Positions 13,175-25,100 of a stretch of DNA of 64,000 nucleotides are shown here, one piece after another; the first letter of the stretch is position 1, and each line of letters opens with the position of its first letter. The notes under the pieces were generated by a model, which was not told the origin of the DNA, did not search any database, and was given only the letters and a program-made list of their open reading frames with translations. Location of the stretch: positions 992,001 to 1,056,000 of the forward strand of contig NBAZ01000002.1 in assembly GCA_002794735.1 (NCBI GenBank), written 5' to 3'. Source of the stretch: Pyrrhoderma lamaoense. Its lineage: Eukaryota > Basidiomycota > Agaricomycetes > Hymenochaetales > Hymenochaetaceae. The translations under genes were made by a program, and so were the position numbers.

Positions 13175-15795
13175 ATCTCCTTGATGATGATGGCGACGAT
13201 TGTGATGATGATCTCCTGAGTTGTTATGTGTTTTGTGTTCTATAGGGAGGTACGGTTACTTGCTATGTAGAATCGAAACAATGTCCCTCGTGTGTCATAG
13301 CCGGAGCTCTTTGGCGGGAATTAAATGAATAATCACGCGTGACAGAGCGCGTTTATTTTTGGGAGTAGCGTTATTGGTGTCACGTCAATTATGTTTTATC
13401 TCTACCCTTCAAGTTCCCATTTCACCATGGACCTGTAATTGAAACAACTCCAGGATCTTGTTGTCATGGACACATACTCTCCTTACATTCCACATCATAG
13501 CCGGATATATGCATGACAGATTATCATTTCAGTTTTGACATAACCAATCAAGATTATGATTAATCTTCTTCGGAAATTTTGATATAATGATTGTTGTAAT
13601 GTTGGTTTTGTTGAATAACCTATTGATAATGATACTTACGACGTATACATGTAGATAGTGTATTGGTGCCATATCAGTGATACATCGCCGGAGGGCTGAT
13701 TCCTACACGCATCAAAAATAGCACGATAAATGATCTTACAAGCGGCTTTTATTGATGTAACAGTATAAAGCTTTGGTATGATTCTCGTTACATAAAAATT
13801 AAAATACAAGGAACTTCATCACAGACTAGAACGAGCTCTGTGGTAAAATCCCGTCACTAGAAGGATCAGAAATAAATTGTTCCGCTAATATTGTGGTGCA
13901 AAAAAATCAAATTCGCAGACATCGTGAAATAATACTTGATTGGTCTTGTAGCAGAGCCTTAAGAGCTAAGAGCTACTTTTCTTGACAAATGAGGCGAAAA
14001 AATATCAGTGTACTAGTCTAGGTTCTTGCATAGCATGGGAACTCGGATTGACAGTCAAAACTCCGAGTCGGTTTCCTTAAGCTAGTGATTATTGTCGACA
14101 CTTGAAGACGAGGTACAGATGGTAGTTGTGAGATACCAGTAAAGATGAGATAACCAACAATAGAGATTTGACATTTTTGACTATAAGGAACTGTGTCGGA
14201 AAAGGACTGTGATGTGTAGAAAATAATCTTTTGATGTGAGAATTCATTAATGCGAATCAAGCAACAGTTATAGAGCGAGCCTTCTGGTTCTGTCGAAGGA
14301 AAAGATTGTTGATGTAAAGATATGGGATCCGAAAACGGGAATTCTGCTTTCTAGTTCTGATGATGTCTTAAGAGCTAACGACAGCAAATTGTTCGCTGAT
14401 GGATGCCATTGGCAACAATTTCAAGGGAAGAGGGGAAAAGGGAAATAATAGAAAAAGCTGATAACAGATAATATGTTTGGCGCTGGTATTCCTGAACACG
14501 ATCACATGAGCCCTTAAAGGGAATAAGAAATGTTCTTATCTAAAACTGGTGATCCTGAATATAGATGTAGGAACGTAAAGCGATGAGCACAGGTAGGGCT
14601 CAGGGACGTGAAAGACGGGGAGACGGGGACTCATCAGATGGTTGAAGGAGACAAATATAAACAGACATCGTGGCCAACAGATAGTTAGGAGGTGAGAAAA
14701 GGATGAACAATAAGGAGCTATCAGAACGAGAATATCGGGGGTCAGGTCATACGTATGTCGCGCATGTGACTCTGAGAAACGTCTGCTTCCGGGGTATGAC
14801 GCACAAATATAGATATGCACTTGCTGTGTATAGTAAACAGAATGGAAATAAAATAACGAAGATATGCAATTAAATAAACTAAAATAAGAAAATTGGATGA
14901 TAGCATTGAATTACCTCGTCGGGTGGGGTTTCTGACCGCCGCCCCTGCGCCTTCATTCACTCCTCTCCTCTTCATATACTACATTATTCCTACTCTACAA
15001 AAGTCCACCATCATCTCCCTCACCCCCCTCCTCGACGCCATCGTCATCCGCTGTCGCTCTCCGCGTCGTTTTCCACATTTGAGATCGTTAATCTAGGTCC
15101 AGAGGAACAGGTGATCTCCTCTCCCCGGTTCGGCATACCTCTGTGTCCGATCCCTTCGACCGAGGGCTATTCTGCTCTTGAATTTTCTACTTGTCTTTTC
15201 TCAGTTGCGATTTTTCGCACTAATCGCATGGTGGGGTGCTATTGAATGCTATCAATTCAATATCAAAAAAAGGAATTGTTCAAACTTAAACGTCGCTCAC
15301 TGTAAATCACTTGAGCTCTGCACCGTACAGGTACCTTTTCAGACTTTACAGACAAATTCGTGAGCGTCGAGGTACCAAAAACACATTGTTCTAGATCTGA
15401 GAAGCAAATAGAAGTTTAATCCCTCGATATTCGGCTTGCTGCCAACAGGTGAGCTTGGACGCAGTTAAATACAGGGCTCCGAAGGAACGGGCACCCGACT
15501 TTTTGTTGTTCGTCTCCCTTCTCGGAATTATATTTGGGTCCAGGTAACCCACTTACTTCTCTCTTTACCTCTCTACGCCCTGTGAACATTTAATCACTCA
15601 TTATCTGGCGTCTTCGCTAGCGTGAGGGAAACAAGAGCGGATTAACACAAGATACGAACACCAGCATATAGACTACAATTTTACTCCAAGCCATTGACAC
15701 GATATCATCATAATCTATCGCATTAGTGTATATTAGCTTGTCTCTGCTTGCGAATGGCAAGTCGCTCAGCATTTGGTAGAGACAAGAACAACGGG
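13175..15795. other. Intergenic region upstream of SRAP and ankyrin genes
   Basis: The two flanking genes are transcribed away from each other, so both promoters lie here. No conserved open frame was found apart from the WD40 relic at 14251-14448. An inverted repeat at about 14041-14070 (ACTCGGA...TCCGAGT) could form a 7-bp hairpin. I see no terminal repeats or transposase that would indicate a mobile element. Confidence 0.5.
14251..14448 (+). pseudogene. WD40-repeat relic
   Basis: A 65-codon open frame without a start Met contains KIVDVKIWDPKTGILL, the end of a WD40 blade (strand ending in WD, then K-TG), followed by SSSDDVLRANDSKLFADG, which resembles the start of the next blade. There is a stop immediately before and after. 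The style matches the divergent WD40 repeats of the NACHT-WD40 gene 8 kb away. It is best read as the remains of a lost gene of that family. A chance match cannot be excluded because the fragment is short. Confidence 0.45.
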
Positions 15796-18700
15796 ATGCC
15801 TGGCTCAACTCGAACACAACAGAAGGCGGAGGCAAAGTATAATGTCACTACCGAATGTACGATCACCTCCTCATATTGAACTCTAGCTCATACTGATTTA
15901 ACATCATCACGAACGCGTTCCGTTAGACCCTCGGTATGATCTTCACTTCGCTGCTGCCTCTGGAAATCTTGGGCTAGTTGAGTTCGCTCTTAGCCATGGT
16001 CAGCCCATCAATTCAGTGCTCAACGGTGTGCTCCCATTACATGCAGCATGTGCGGGAGGAAATGAGGTTGTCGTGAGGTATCTGATTGAAGAAGGAGCGG
16101 ACGTTAATGCACCGAGATTGCCGAGACGTTATTCAAATGAAAAGCACAGGACTTCAGGACTTGCGGTTGGTGCGAGCGGTGAGCTTATTTCTTTTCCAAA
16201 AAAATATAATTCACAGTTCCCTTTTTCCCAACCCGTTCATATTCAACAAAGTTTGGACGTTGTTAATTTTAAAATCTTAAATACACGGTCTGCTCATCCA
16301 CTCTGCTTTTGTATCAGAGTGCGGTGTCTTGACTAAAGTGTTGTTTCTATGTTACGCAAGGAGATGGAATCTCTTGATCCTCCTATCTCTATTTTTGTAA
16401 TTTTGATTTAAATTTAGATATAACATCTCAGTTTAATTTGTTTTCTCCTCTTATTTCTACTAATATTAACGTCTCTTTAATGTCTAGGCTCTACTCCTCT
16501 TCACTTTGCCGCGGCAAACGGCCACATGGCGGTAGTGCGTCTTTTACTTGAGCATGGTGCGGCACCTGACAGGGCAGACAAGCATGGCGTAACACCACAG
16601 ATGCTCGCAAGAGAGAACGGTTGGGTAGAATGTGCGGAGTTGCTAGAAGCGTGGAAAGGTAGCAGAGAGGGGGATCTGCCTCCTATTAATGGGCATGAAG
16701 TATCAAAACAGCAGGGGGCAAATCAACTTGGGCCGGGATCGGAAGAGAATGGTTACGGACAAGATGAGAAAGAACAAGGATGTACTTCAAAGAGGCTTCA
16801 AGTGAAACGGTCAATTGATAATGCTCTACACTTGTTCAGAAATCCTTTGCACCATTATGGGTCGCATGGACAATTAAGGGAAAGAGAGCGTCAGCCTTCG
16901 ACCTCCCGTCATCATCATTCCCATTCTCTTTCGCAGCAGATACAGCATCAGGACAGTAGAGGAGCCATCTCACTCAACTCATCAAACTCCGCAAATTCTA
17001 CGTCTGACGCGTCGTATACTGCGAATGATACTGATGCTCCCTCGTTAGGAGAGTACCATTCGTTTTTCTCTTTGAGTCCGACTGCCAATACAAATAGTCC
17101 AACTCTAGACGCCTCTTCTTATCAGCAAGACCTACGTGGTCCCCTGTCCTCGCAACAGCAAATGGAGTTGCCACCGTCAGGAGACAGAAGACCATCTCTT
17201 CCGCATATATTTCCATCATCTGTTCCTAGTATAGGAGAAGGTGTGAGAAGGAGGCCGCGCTCCGCTAGCTCAGATAATGAACAGCATCCAATTCAACTTC
17301 ATTCTCAAGGTATCAAAAACGGAATCGTCACCAATGCAAGTAAGGCTCCAAACCTAAATGCAGTGAATGGTAGTGTGGGCAGCGTGTCGACCTCAGGACC
17401 TGCAGCTTCGCGAAAGCTGAGCAGCAAAATATCCTTAAGAAATCTCTTTCGACGAGCAGGTGGTGATAGTAGTCTTGTTGGAAGCGAGCCATCAAGCGCC
17501 GCGAACTCGTATTCCGCTTCATCTTCTGCCCCATTGAACGCGGCCGGAGCCAATAAATTGTCCCAGACTCCTACGCCTCCTGCTTCCCCCTTAGGATCCT
17601 CTTTCTCTTCAAGTACACCTCCACCTTCATCATATTCCAATCTTGGAATTGGGAGGCGACGTTCGCGACTAGGAAGTGATGGCTCTATGAACTCATTGTT
17701 ACCAACGACGCGTAGCCCGTTGATCCCAAGTGCAGTGGAGTTGCATCACAGATACTCCCAAGAATTTGCGCCAGTAAGCCATAATCAAAGTATGATAAGC
17801 AATCAATCATTAGAAGCTCCGAAAATATCATCCCGCCCGAGCATTCTTCGCGGACTCAAACACCCTCATCACTACCATCATCATAACCGTTCTGCCTCCG
17901 CTCAGTCTGCGAATGTTGGACGGACGTTAAGATTCGATAATGCCGCTTCTTCCGTTGGATCTGCTAGATCCTCATCATCCAATCTATACGGATCACAGAA
18001 CTCTGAAATGCTAGCTGGTCGGTTAAGAGCTAGTCGCAGTGCGAGTTCATTACGACATGCCGCTTCCTATGACGATGAAGATGTCGATGATGAAAATGAT
18101 GAAGACGAATATGAGGATTACGGATCAGTCGGAGTTCAGACAAGACATAGAATGGATCTACCCGAGTCAGCACCAGCAAAGACGACTGGATACTCTGAAG
18201 GAGAACTTATTCAGCCCTCTACGACAACGATTGCTCACAGGCAGTTGAAAGATAAGAGCCTCCCAGGACTTGCGGCTCGGTATATGCATATAAATAGGGC
18301 TCGGGGAGATTCTTTCACCTCGAACGCGTCTTCCTCCCCTGGGGTGTCCCCAGAGAACATGCATGCACCATATGCGGATTCAGACTTCCCATTCAGTATA
18401 GAAAGACCGCCCTTGACACCTGTATCAACGAATGACGTTGAGACAGGTATGGGCGCGGTCGAGCTTCACGAAGAGGAAGCCACAGAATCACGTCTAAGGG
18501 GAGAATCGTTCTCAAGTGTTGGGACAGATAAGACTGATGATAGCAATTACAGTGGGAATGTTCCGAGTCAAGGATCGCTAGGCACAGATGGTACAGATCT
18601 AACTACGCCAAGTCCGGGAGACCAACCTACTCGAACGTCTATCTTCATACCTCATAATGAATTCATGCAAGCGTCGTTTCAGAAGGGAGCGAAAGCGAGT

Positions 18701-20118
18701 ATTGATGATATATATCCACCCTTGAGAACTGCGTCTCCTACGTCTTCCCTTTCTTCGGAATACTCGGGGCATGACGATGATCATGTTCACGACACCAGTA
18801 TTTCAAGCACGAGAGGGGAAAGACAAGAACATAATCCGTCGTCTTTGGTGTCATCTCCGTTTTCATTAGCTCCTTTGGACTTGAGTAAGATCTCAAACCT
18901 TGCTGAAGCAGAAGCTCTTGTGCAACGCGCTGAGCAAGCGATCAAGACAAGCGCGTCTTTACCACAGGATGGTCCTGGAAGCCCTTCCGTCCCGCTTTCG
19001 GTACAACTAGCTGCCTATGGGGAGATTTTGGCTCTGGAGAGAAGATTCGCAAGGGGAGAAAAGCAAAGACTGAGAGAGAAAATGTCGAATGCGGGGAGTG
19101 ATAGTGAGGGGGGAGGAGTGCAGGAACGAGAGGAGTTAGGTAGACTGAGGAATAGGAGTGGGAGCGGTGGCACTGGAGTAACGAGGCCGAAAATCGGGAA
19201 AGAAGATCTGACTCGAAAGGATAATATTTCGAGTGGAGAAAGGTTGGGGGTGTTGGAAAGCTCAATGGCCCGTTCACAGGCATCGAGATCCGTTCTACAT
19301 AGTACTCCGAAATCCCGTAGATATAGGCGTCCACATACTGCTGAGGGAGCACCGCATATTGGCTGGGGTGGGGATGCTCATAATGGTACGCTTCTTTGTA
19401 ATATCCCGTTGGACTGTGATTCACAGTGTATTATATCTTTACTTTAACAGAGAAGACGCTTTCGGGCAGTCTTAACCAAGGCAGAGTTGGTCCTGAGAAT
19501 ACCACCCTACCCCAAGTACGGATTTCCCAACCATATTCTCATTCCCGTTCATCTTCTACACCAACACCTTTAATCATAAATAATCCTCCCGCTAACATCG
19601 AAATAATCGAAACAACTGCGACACCCCTTGATTCTCCCGAAATCCCAGATAGTGCTAGTGCGGCCCGTTCGCCAACGCATATGTCTTCGATTTCAATCAC
19701 ACCAAGGTCCGTGGAAATACCAAGATATGACGATTCCCCTCATTCTCGTTATACAATTGACGATGTACGCCCTACGCTCCCCTTCAGAGCACAGACTCCT
19801 GAACCAGTGTGGGCAGAGAAAGATCAAGATAGAATGCCCTTCTCCACCGGAATACCTCTCACTCGTGTGGCGACGGCACCATTATCTGATATTGGTACAA
19901 GCTATGGAAGTGGCGGAAGTTTATCGAAAATTGATGCTGCAACTCGTAGGTCAGGCAAGTCTAAGAAGCTTGCAAAGATGGGTTTTGGCGTCGATTCGGT
20001 GCCGAATATGAATGCGGCTTATTCTCCTGGGTCGTCAGCGGGCTCGAGCAGGTCACCGTCGAAGGCACGTTTTGGTGGTATCAAGTCACTTGTACGTGGC
20101 TTGAAAGGAAAACAATGA
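15796..20118 (+). CDS. Ankyrin-repeat protein with long disordered region
   Basis: Exons 15796-15856, 15927-16178, 16488-19385 and 19451-20118 give 1292 residues, all phases consistent and no frame break. The start MPGSTRTQQKAEAKY has a good context (CGGGATG). Ankyrin repeats fill about residues 25-160: DLHFAAASGNLGLVEFALSHG, LPLHAACAGGNEVVVRYLIEEGADVN, and STPLHFAAANGHMAVVRLLLEHGAAPD. The third repeat is split off by a 309-bp intron. The remaining 1100 residues are disordered and Ser-rich, with His clusters, an acidic patch (DDEDVDDENDEDEYED) and a short helix with an AEAEALVQRAEQAI pattern. Two basic segments stand out: SSKISLRNLFRRAGG and the extreme C-terminus RFGGIKSLVRGLKGKQ, which could be amphipathic membrane- or partner-binding helices. 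It looks like a scaffold or adaptor; no more specific function can be named. Confidence 0.88.
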
Positions 20119-22184
20119 TCTGTATGGGATCGAAACAAATTTAAAAAATTATGAAGTTCTGTGATTATACTTGAAACAGCTCATCCTTTTTTCCCTCCTC
20201 CCTTTTTCTGTTTTCGTCTTCTTTCAATCCCAAATTGTTTTTACTATCCATACGATGTATCTTGGTTATTTCTCTACTTCCATTACTTTTTCAAATGTCT
20301 TCTACATTTTTCTTGAGAGCCTTCTTGGAACATTGTACATGTAACATGTAACAACATCCTATCACCAATTCTATATATTTTCGTTTTCGTTTTCCTATCC
20401 TTCTCCTTGACTATCTTGTACTCCTTCACATATGTTTTATAAGCACTTCCTGTCCTTGTCCTTCTAAGCTCTTTTCTCACCCTTTAAATGCAATCATGTA
20501 TGCATTCTACATTCCTACTTCGTTCTACTTTATCGGCAATTATGTACGGTGTACTGTGTACCATCCACTGAAATTTTACAGTTTCCTATTCCTTTTTATA
20601 TACTTCTACCTTTATCGTGATACATGTACGCGGCTACAAGCTCCTTCCCATTTCTGCCTCGTCTCCTCATTGCTTTCTATCCTATATGGAAATGTATCGA
20701 TGATATTTTTTCCTACTCATTTTTTACCCTCTCTTTTATTCCCAGTGTATCTACTCAAGTCAATTTTCTCATACATACGTAGAACTTGAAAACCCGAGAA
20801 TTTCTACCATTTGTTTTCGCAAATACGGCAAATACATATACTTGTTACTATGTGAGGCGCTCACAGCAACAAATATACCTAAGCAATTTTGTCTTGTTTA
20901 TCCTTTTAACCTGGATTTCAATCTTATTGTCACACCCAATTACCTATCGGTGCTGCTTCACTTGGGGTCATTTCAATTGATGAGATAGTGGATGCTAGAT
21001 GGTGCTGGTATCTAAAGTTCTATTTAGGAAACTTAATTGGTATTTTGATGTCAAGCCCAAAGTGTCACTTCCAGATATAGCGATGTGCAAATAGATAATA
21101 TATGTAATGTATATCAATCTCTAAGAAGATTATAAAATGTGCAGTGGTATGACAAAAGTTTTTGCGCATTGATTTTTTGATGTATTTCGCGATTTCTGTA
21201 CTTAAACATTATTATAATTTGAACACTTCAAAATATTCAAGTAATCTTATACTAAAAATTTATACTTGTAAAAAATTAGACCAATTTAATAAGTGAAAAG
21301 TTGAGAACTCAAAAAAGGGGTCTTGCAGTATGCGCAAAAAACAAGCACCTTTTTGAAACATTTTGGACCATAGTAATTCAACAACATATTTTTACACTAC
21401 AAGATTTTAGTAAAATTTTGAATAGCAACATTGCCTTTCTGGTCTGAGTTTATGAGTTTTTTTGCAAAGTTGTGTAAGGTGAGACGGAAAAGTCGGAAAA
21501 CTGTGGAAGAACTGTATTTTTTCTGAATAAATACTTGCCCATGATATTACTAATAAAGACACTTATTAAGCATGATACCATAAAATTCCTGGATCCAGTA
21601 GTCCTATTGATTACTGGCTAACTACTCTACAAGAATGTTCATTTGCTAACACAAACTAGTAGATTGTACCTGAGGCGTATGTCATAGCTAAAAGGGGACC
21701 ATACACAATGCTCAATCTAAATTTTAGAAACAATAACACCGGCTCTGAAAAGGAGGGGGCGATTTCATGATGATGATGACGGCACCAGAAAAAAAGAACA
21801 CATTGGGTTTTGAAAGTAGATACTTTATTATTGTAAGTCATTTTGCTGGAGTACATTTCTAAGCTCCTCTTTCCAGGCCTTATATCAGTTTTCCATATGT
21901 AAATTGTTTGTCCCAAACCATGGAAACCACGAGAAGTAAACACGATTGTGTCTATGTACGGATTGGTTTACCCTTTTACCCTTTCTTGATTATACAGAGA
22001 AATATAAAGGGCTACGATCCTCCTGAAGGAAAGGGTGGACAAAGGTGGATAAAACGACCTGTTTCGATTGTCTCTATAAATACTCTGTGATCACCTGTTC
22101 TGTTCATCAAAGTTCTTTCTAGGACTACGAATGTTACCATGCATCACCATCATCCTTCTATCTCCATCTTGACTACTACTCTCA
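20119..22184. other. AT-rich intergenic region
   Basis: The ankyrin gene's 3' untranslated region occupies the first part, which is pyrimidine-rich on the plus strand. From about 21000 to 21700 the sequence is markedly AT-rich with no open frame of note. The last few hundred bases should hold the promoter of the NACHT-WD40 gene. I see no transposon ends. Confidence 0.5.
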
Positions 22185-25100
22185 ATGAACAGTCAAGCCC
22201 TCAGATTATACGGTATGTTCTCTATAACCATTAGCATCAGTGGGTGATAACTTCATTTGACTCGATGAAGTGAAAAATCTCGAAATCTTTCAAGAAGAAT
22301 GGGAAAAAGTTCGAAGAAAGCTTATCGAGAAGGTAATAATATCAGTTTCACCACCACCACTTCTCCCATTGATTCTGTTGTCAAAGATACCACTGTATGA
22401 CAGAAGGCCAGATTTGTATGTAGAAGTGAAATATGGGAAAAGATCAAAGAAGACAAGAGTCGTTAAAGACAGCCTGTCTCCGCAATGGGATGAGCCAATA
22501 GAAATGTGAGTTTAACATCATCTAAGTCTTCTCCTGGGCTAACTCTTGATAGTATTGTTTCTAATAACAATGAGCAAATCGCGGTAGAGGTTCTTCATAG
22601 CTCCTTCTTGAATGTTCGCAATCCTCGTATCGGCCGTATCACCTTTTTGGTTAATGATCTACTCATCGAAAGTCAGAAACACGGTAAGAGATCTGGCATA
22701 GAAATATTGAATAATAGATTACTGACTTGGATGAAAGAGGTGGTGAAAGAACTCTATTCTACTCAGGGAACGGAGATTGTTGGCAAGTTATGTATTCGTC
22801 TATTGGGTATTAAGACAGAGAAAGTATTGGAGGAAGTCAAAGTAGGGGTATCAAACCTGCATTGCTTCGAAAAAAGTGATATATGTAACGCGATTGAAGA
22901 TTTCTTGGAGCTTATAGAGCCATATATGAGTGCAATTGACGAAGTCTCAGGAGTATGTGGTTTTCTAATACTCACAAGTTATGAATATTGACTCATATCT
23001 TGTAGATCAACTTATATCTCAGCTCAGGGTGGATGATTCTTAGCTCTATACCCAAGGTTTGTAAGCCAGGTCTCAATTCGGTAATTGTTTCTAATAAGAT
23101 GATCCAGATTGCGCTCAAGCAATATACCACAAACAGCAAAATGATTGATCTAGTGAAAGACATGTCTGAGACTTTTCGATGCGCTAAAGCGATTGAAGGA
23201 ATTGACAATAAGAACGGATCTCTGGAGGAAGCATTTCTCCGCCTGTCATGCGAAATCAATGAGTGTTGTCTATTCATCAGGGAATACTTGGGACATGGGT
23301 ATTTTGGTAAGCATCTACAAATGCGACTAAGGCGCTTTACCATTTGTTCACTCCCACGAAGATCGTATGATCTCTCTTAAAAACCAAAATAAGGTTGACG
23401 AATTCAGGAAGACTTTCGAAGCTATCAAGAACCACTTTCACTTGACCGCAACGGTGCAAAATACGACTTCAAACATGAAGATTGGCTCTTTCCTTTCCCG
23501 AGTTCAGAAGAGCATTGATCTCCATAGTACGCGTTATATTATGTGATAAAGTATGCTCAACTCAGAGTTGATACAGGTGTGGAAGATCGATTGAAACCAG
23601 AAATGCCGGAGGGGACTCCACATTCGATATGTCTTCCTGGTACCCGAACGGAAACCCTTGAACAAATCATCAATCTACTGATGGACACTAAATGCAACAT
23701 TGTCTGGCTGAATGGGCCTGCAGGTTGTGGGAAGAGCACAATTGCGCTGACAATTGCAGAGCACTTCGAAAAGCTATCTCGACTTGGAGGTTATATGTAC
23801 TTCACTCGGGGAAGAGTCAACCGGAGCTTCTGATTAGGACAGTTGCTTATAAGTTAGCCTCGATCGACTCGTTTGTCGCTGAGCATATACTGAATGCTTG
23901 CCAAAATTGTGTAACGTTGACGCCGAAAACGCAATTCGAGCAGTTGTTGCTGAAGCCTTTGGAGAAAGCTGAGGAGGCATTTGATGGGCCGATAGTTATT
24001 ATCTTGGATGCACTTGACGAGTGCGGTGATCGTAATTCAAGAGCGGGTCTGATGGAGCTATTCTATAATGGGTCATTCACGAAATTACCGAAAAATGTTC
24101 GTATACTCGTTACCAGCCGACCCGAAGACGACATTAGGGCTGCTATGGAATTTCAGAAGGGGCTTATAACCAATATTAATCTCGATCCTACAGATGGTAG
24201 AGGCAAGAGGGACGTGTCCATATATTTACGCGAAAAGTTGACTCAGGAACTAAAACGAAAGCGGGGACAAATCATACCAGCAAACTGGCCTTCAGAGAGT
24301 GACATGGAGAAGGTGATAAGGGCGGCCAACGGACTTTTTATATGGGCATCCACATTCGTTAAACTTGTTTCAACAGATGCTCTACCCATTGAACTATTTG
24401 CGAAACTGGTTCAACAGATACAATTTAGCCCCAGTCTCTTCGACCTTGATGAAATGTATCTCACTATACTTTCGAGCTGTGTGGCATATAGGGGATATAA
24501 AGCAGTGCTTAGTCAAATCCTTGCTGTGCTTTTATTGAGTCCTACAATGATATCTCTGGATGGAGTCGAAAAGCTCATTGGATTAGACCAGGGGAAAGCA
24601 AACCAGCTTCTTTCTGGACTCCAGTCCGTGATATTTTATGCCGAAGGGGAACCCGTACGCTTTTTTCACACATCCTTCTCGGACTTTCTGACAGATAAAG
24701 GACGATCCGAAGATTACTATGTCAATACTTCAATGTACACCGCTTTGATATCAGAGCGATGCTTTTCTGTGATATTCGGTAGTGGAGGACTACGAGTTAA
24801 TATTTGCAATCTGCAATCTTCGCTTATCAGGCACGAGAGTGTTTCCAATCTCCGTGGATATATATCGGAGCAGCTTGAACTTGCTTGCACACTCTGGCCT
24901 TGCATGTTTAACGGGGAGTCAACGGAAGCGGCACCAGTGCACATGTTTCAGAAACTCGTAGATAGATATATTCTACAGTGGTTTGAAGCATTAAGTCTGA
25001 CAAACAATTTCCACTTCGCTCCCACAATCCTCCTTTTAGCTATAAAATGGGCGGCGGTAGGTGATTAAAACTTTTAAGGGAGCATGGTAACTCATATAAG

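Noticed and set aside
21000..21700. Possible transposon remnant in an AT-rich stretch
   Set aside because: No terminal repeats, target-site duplication or transposase-like sequence could be seen.
23557..23576. Use of a 41-nt intron ending at TCAGAG in the NLR gene
   Set aside because: A 50-nt intron ending GATACAG keeps the frame and is closer to the length of the other introns here.
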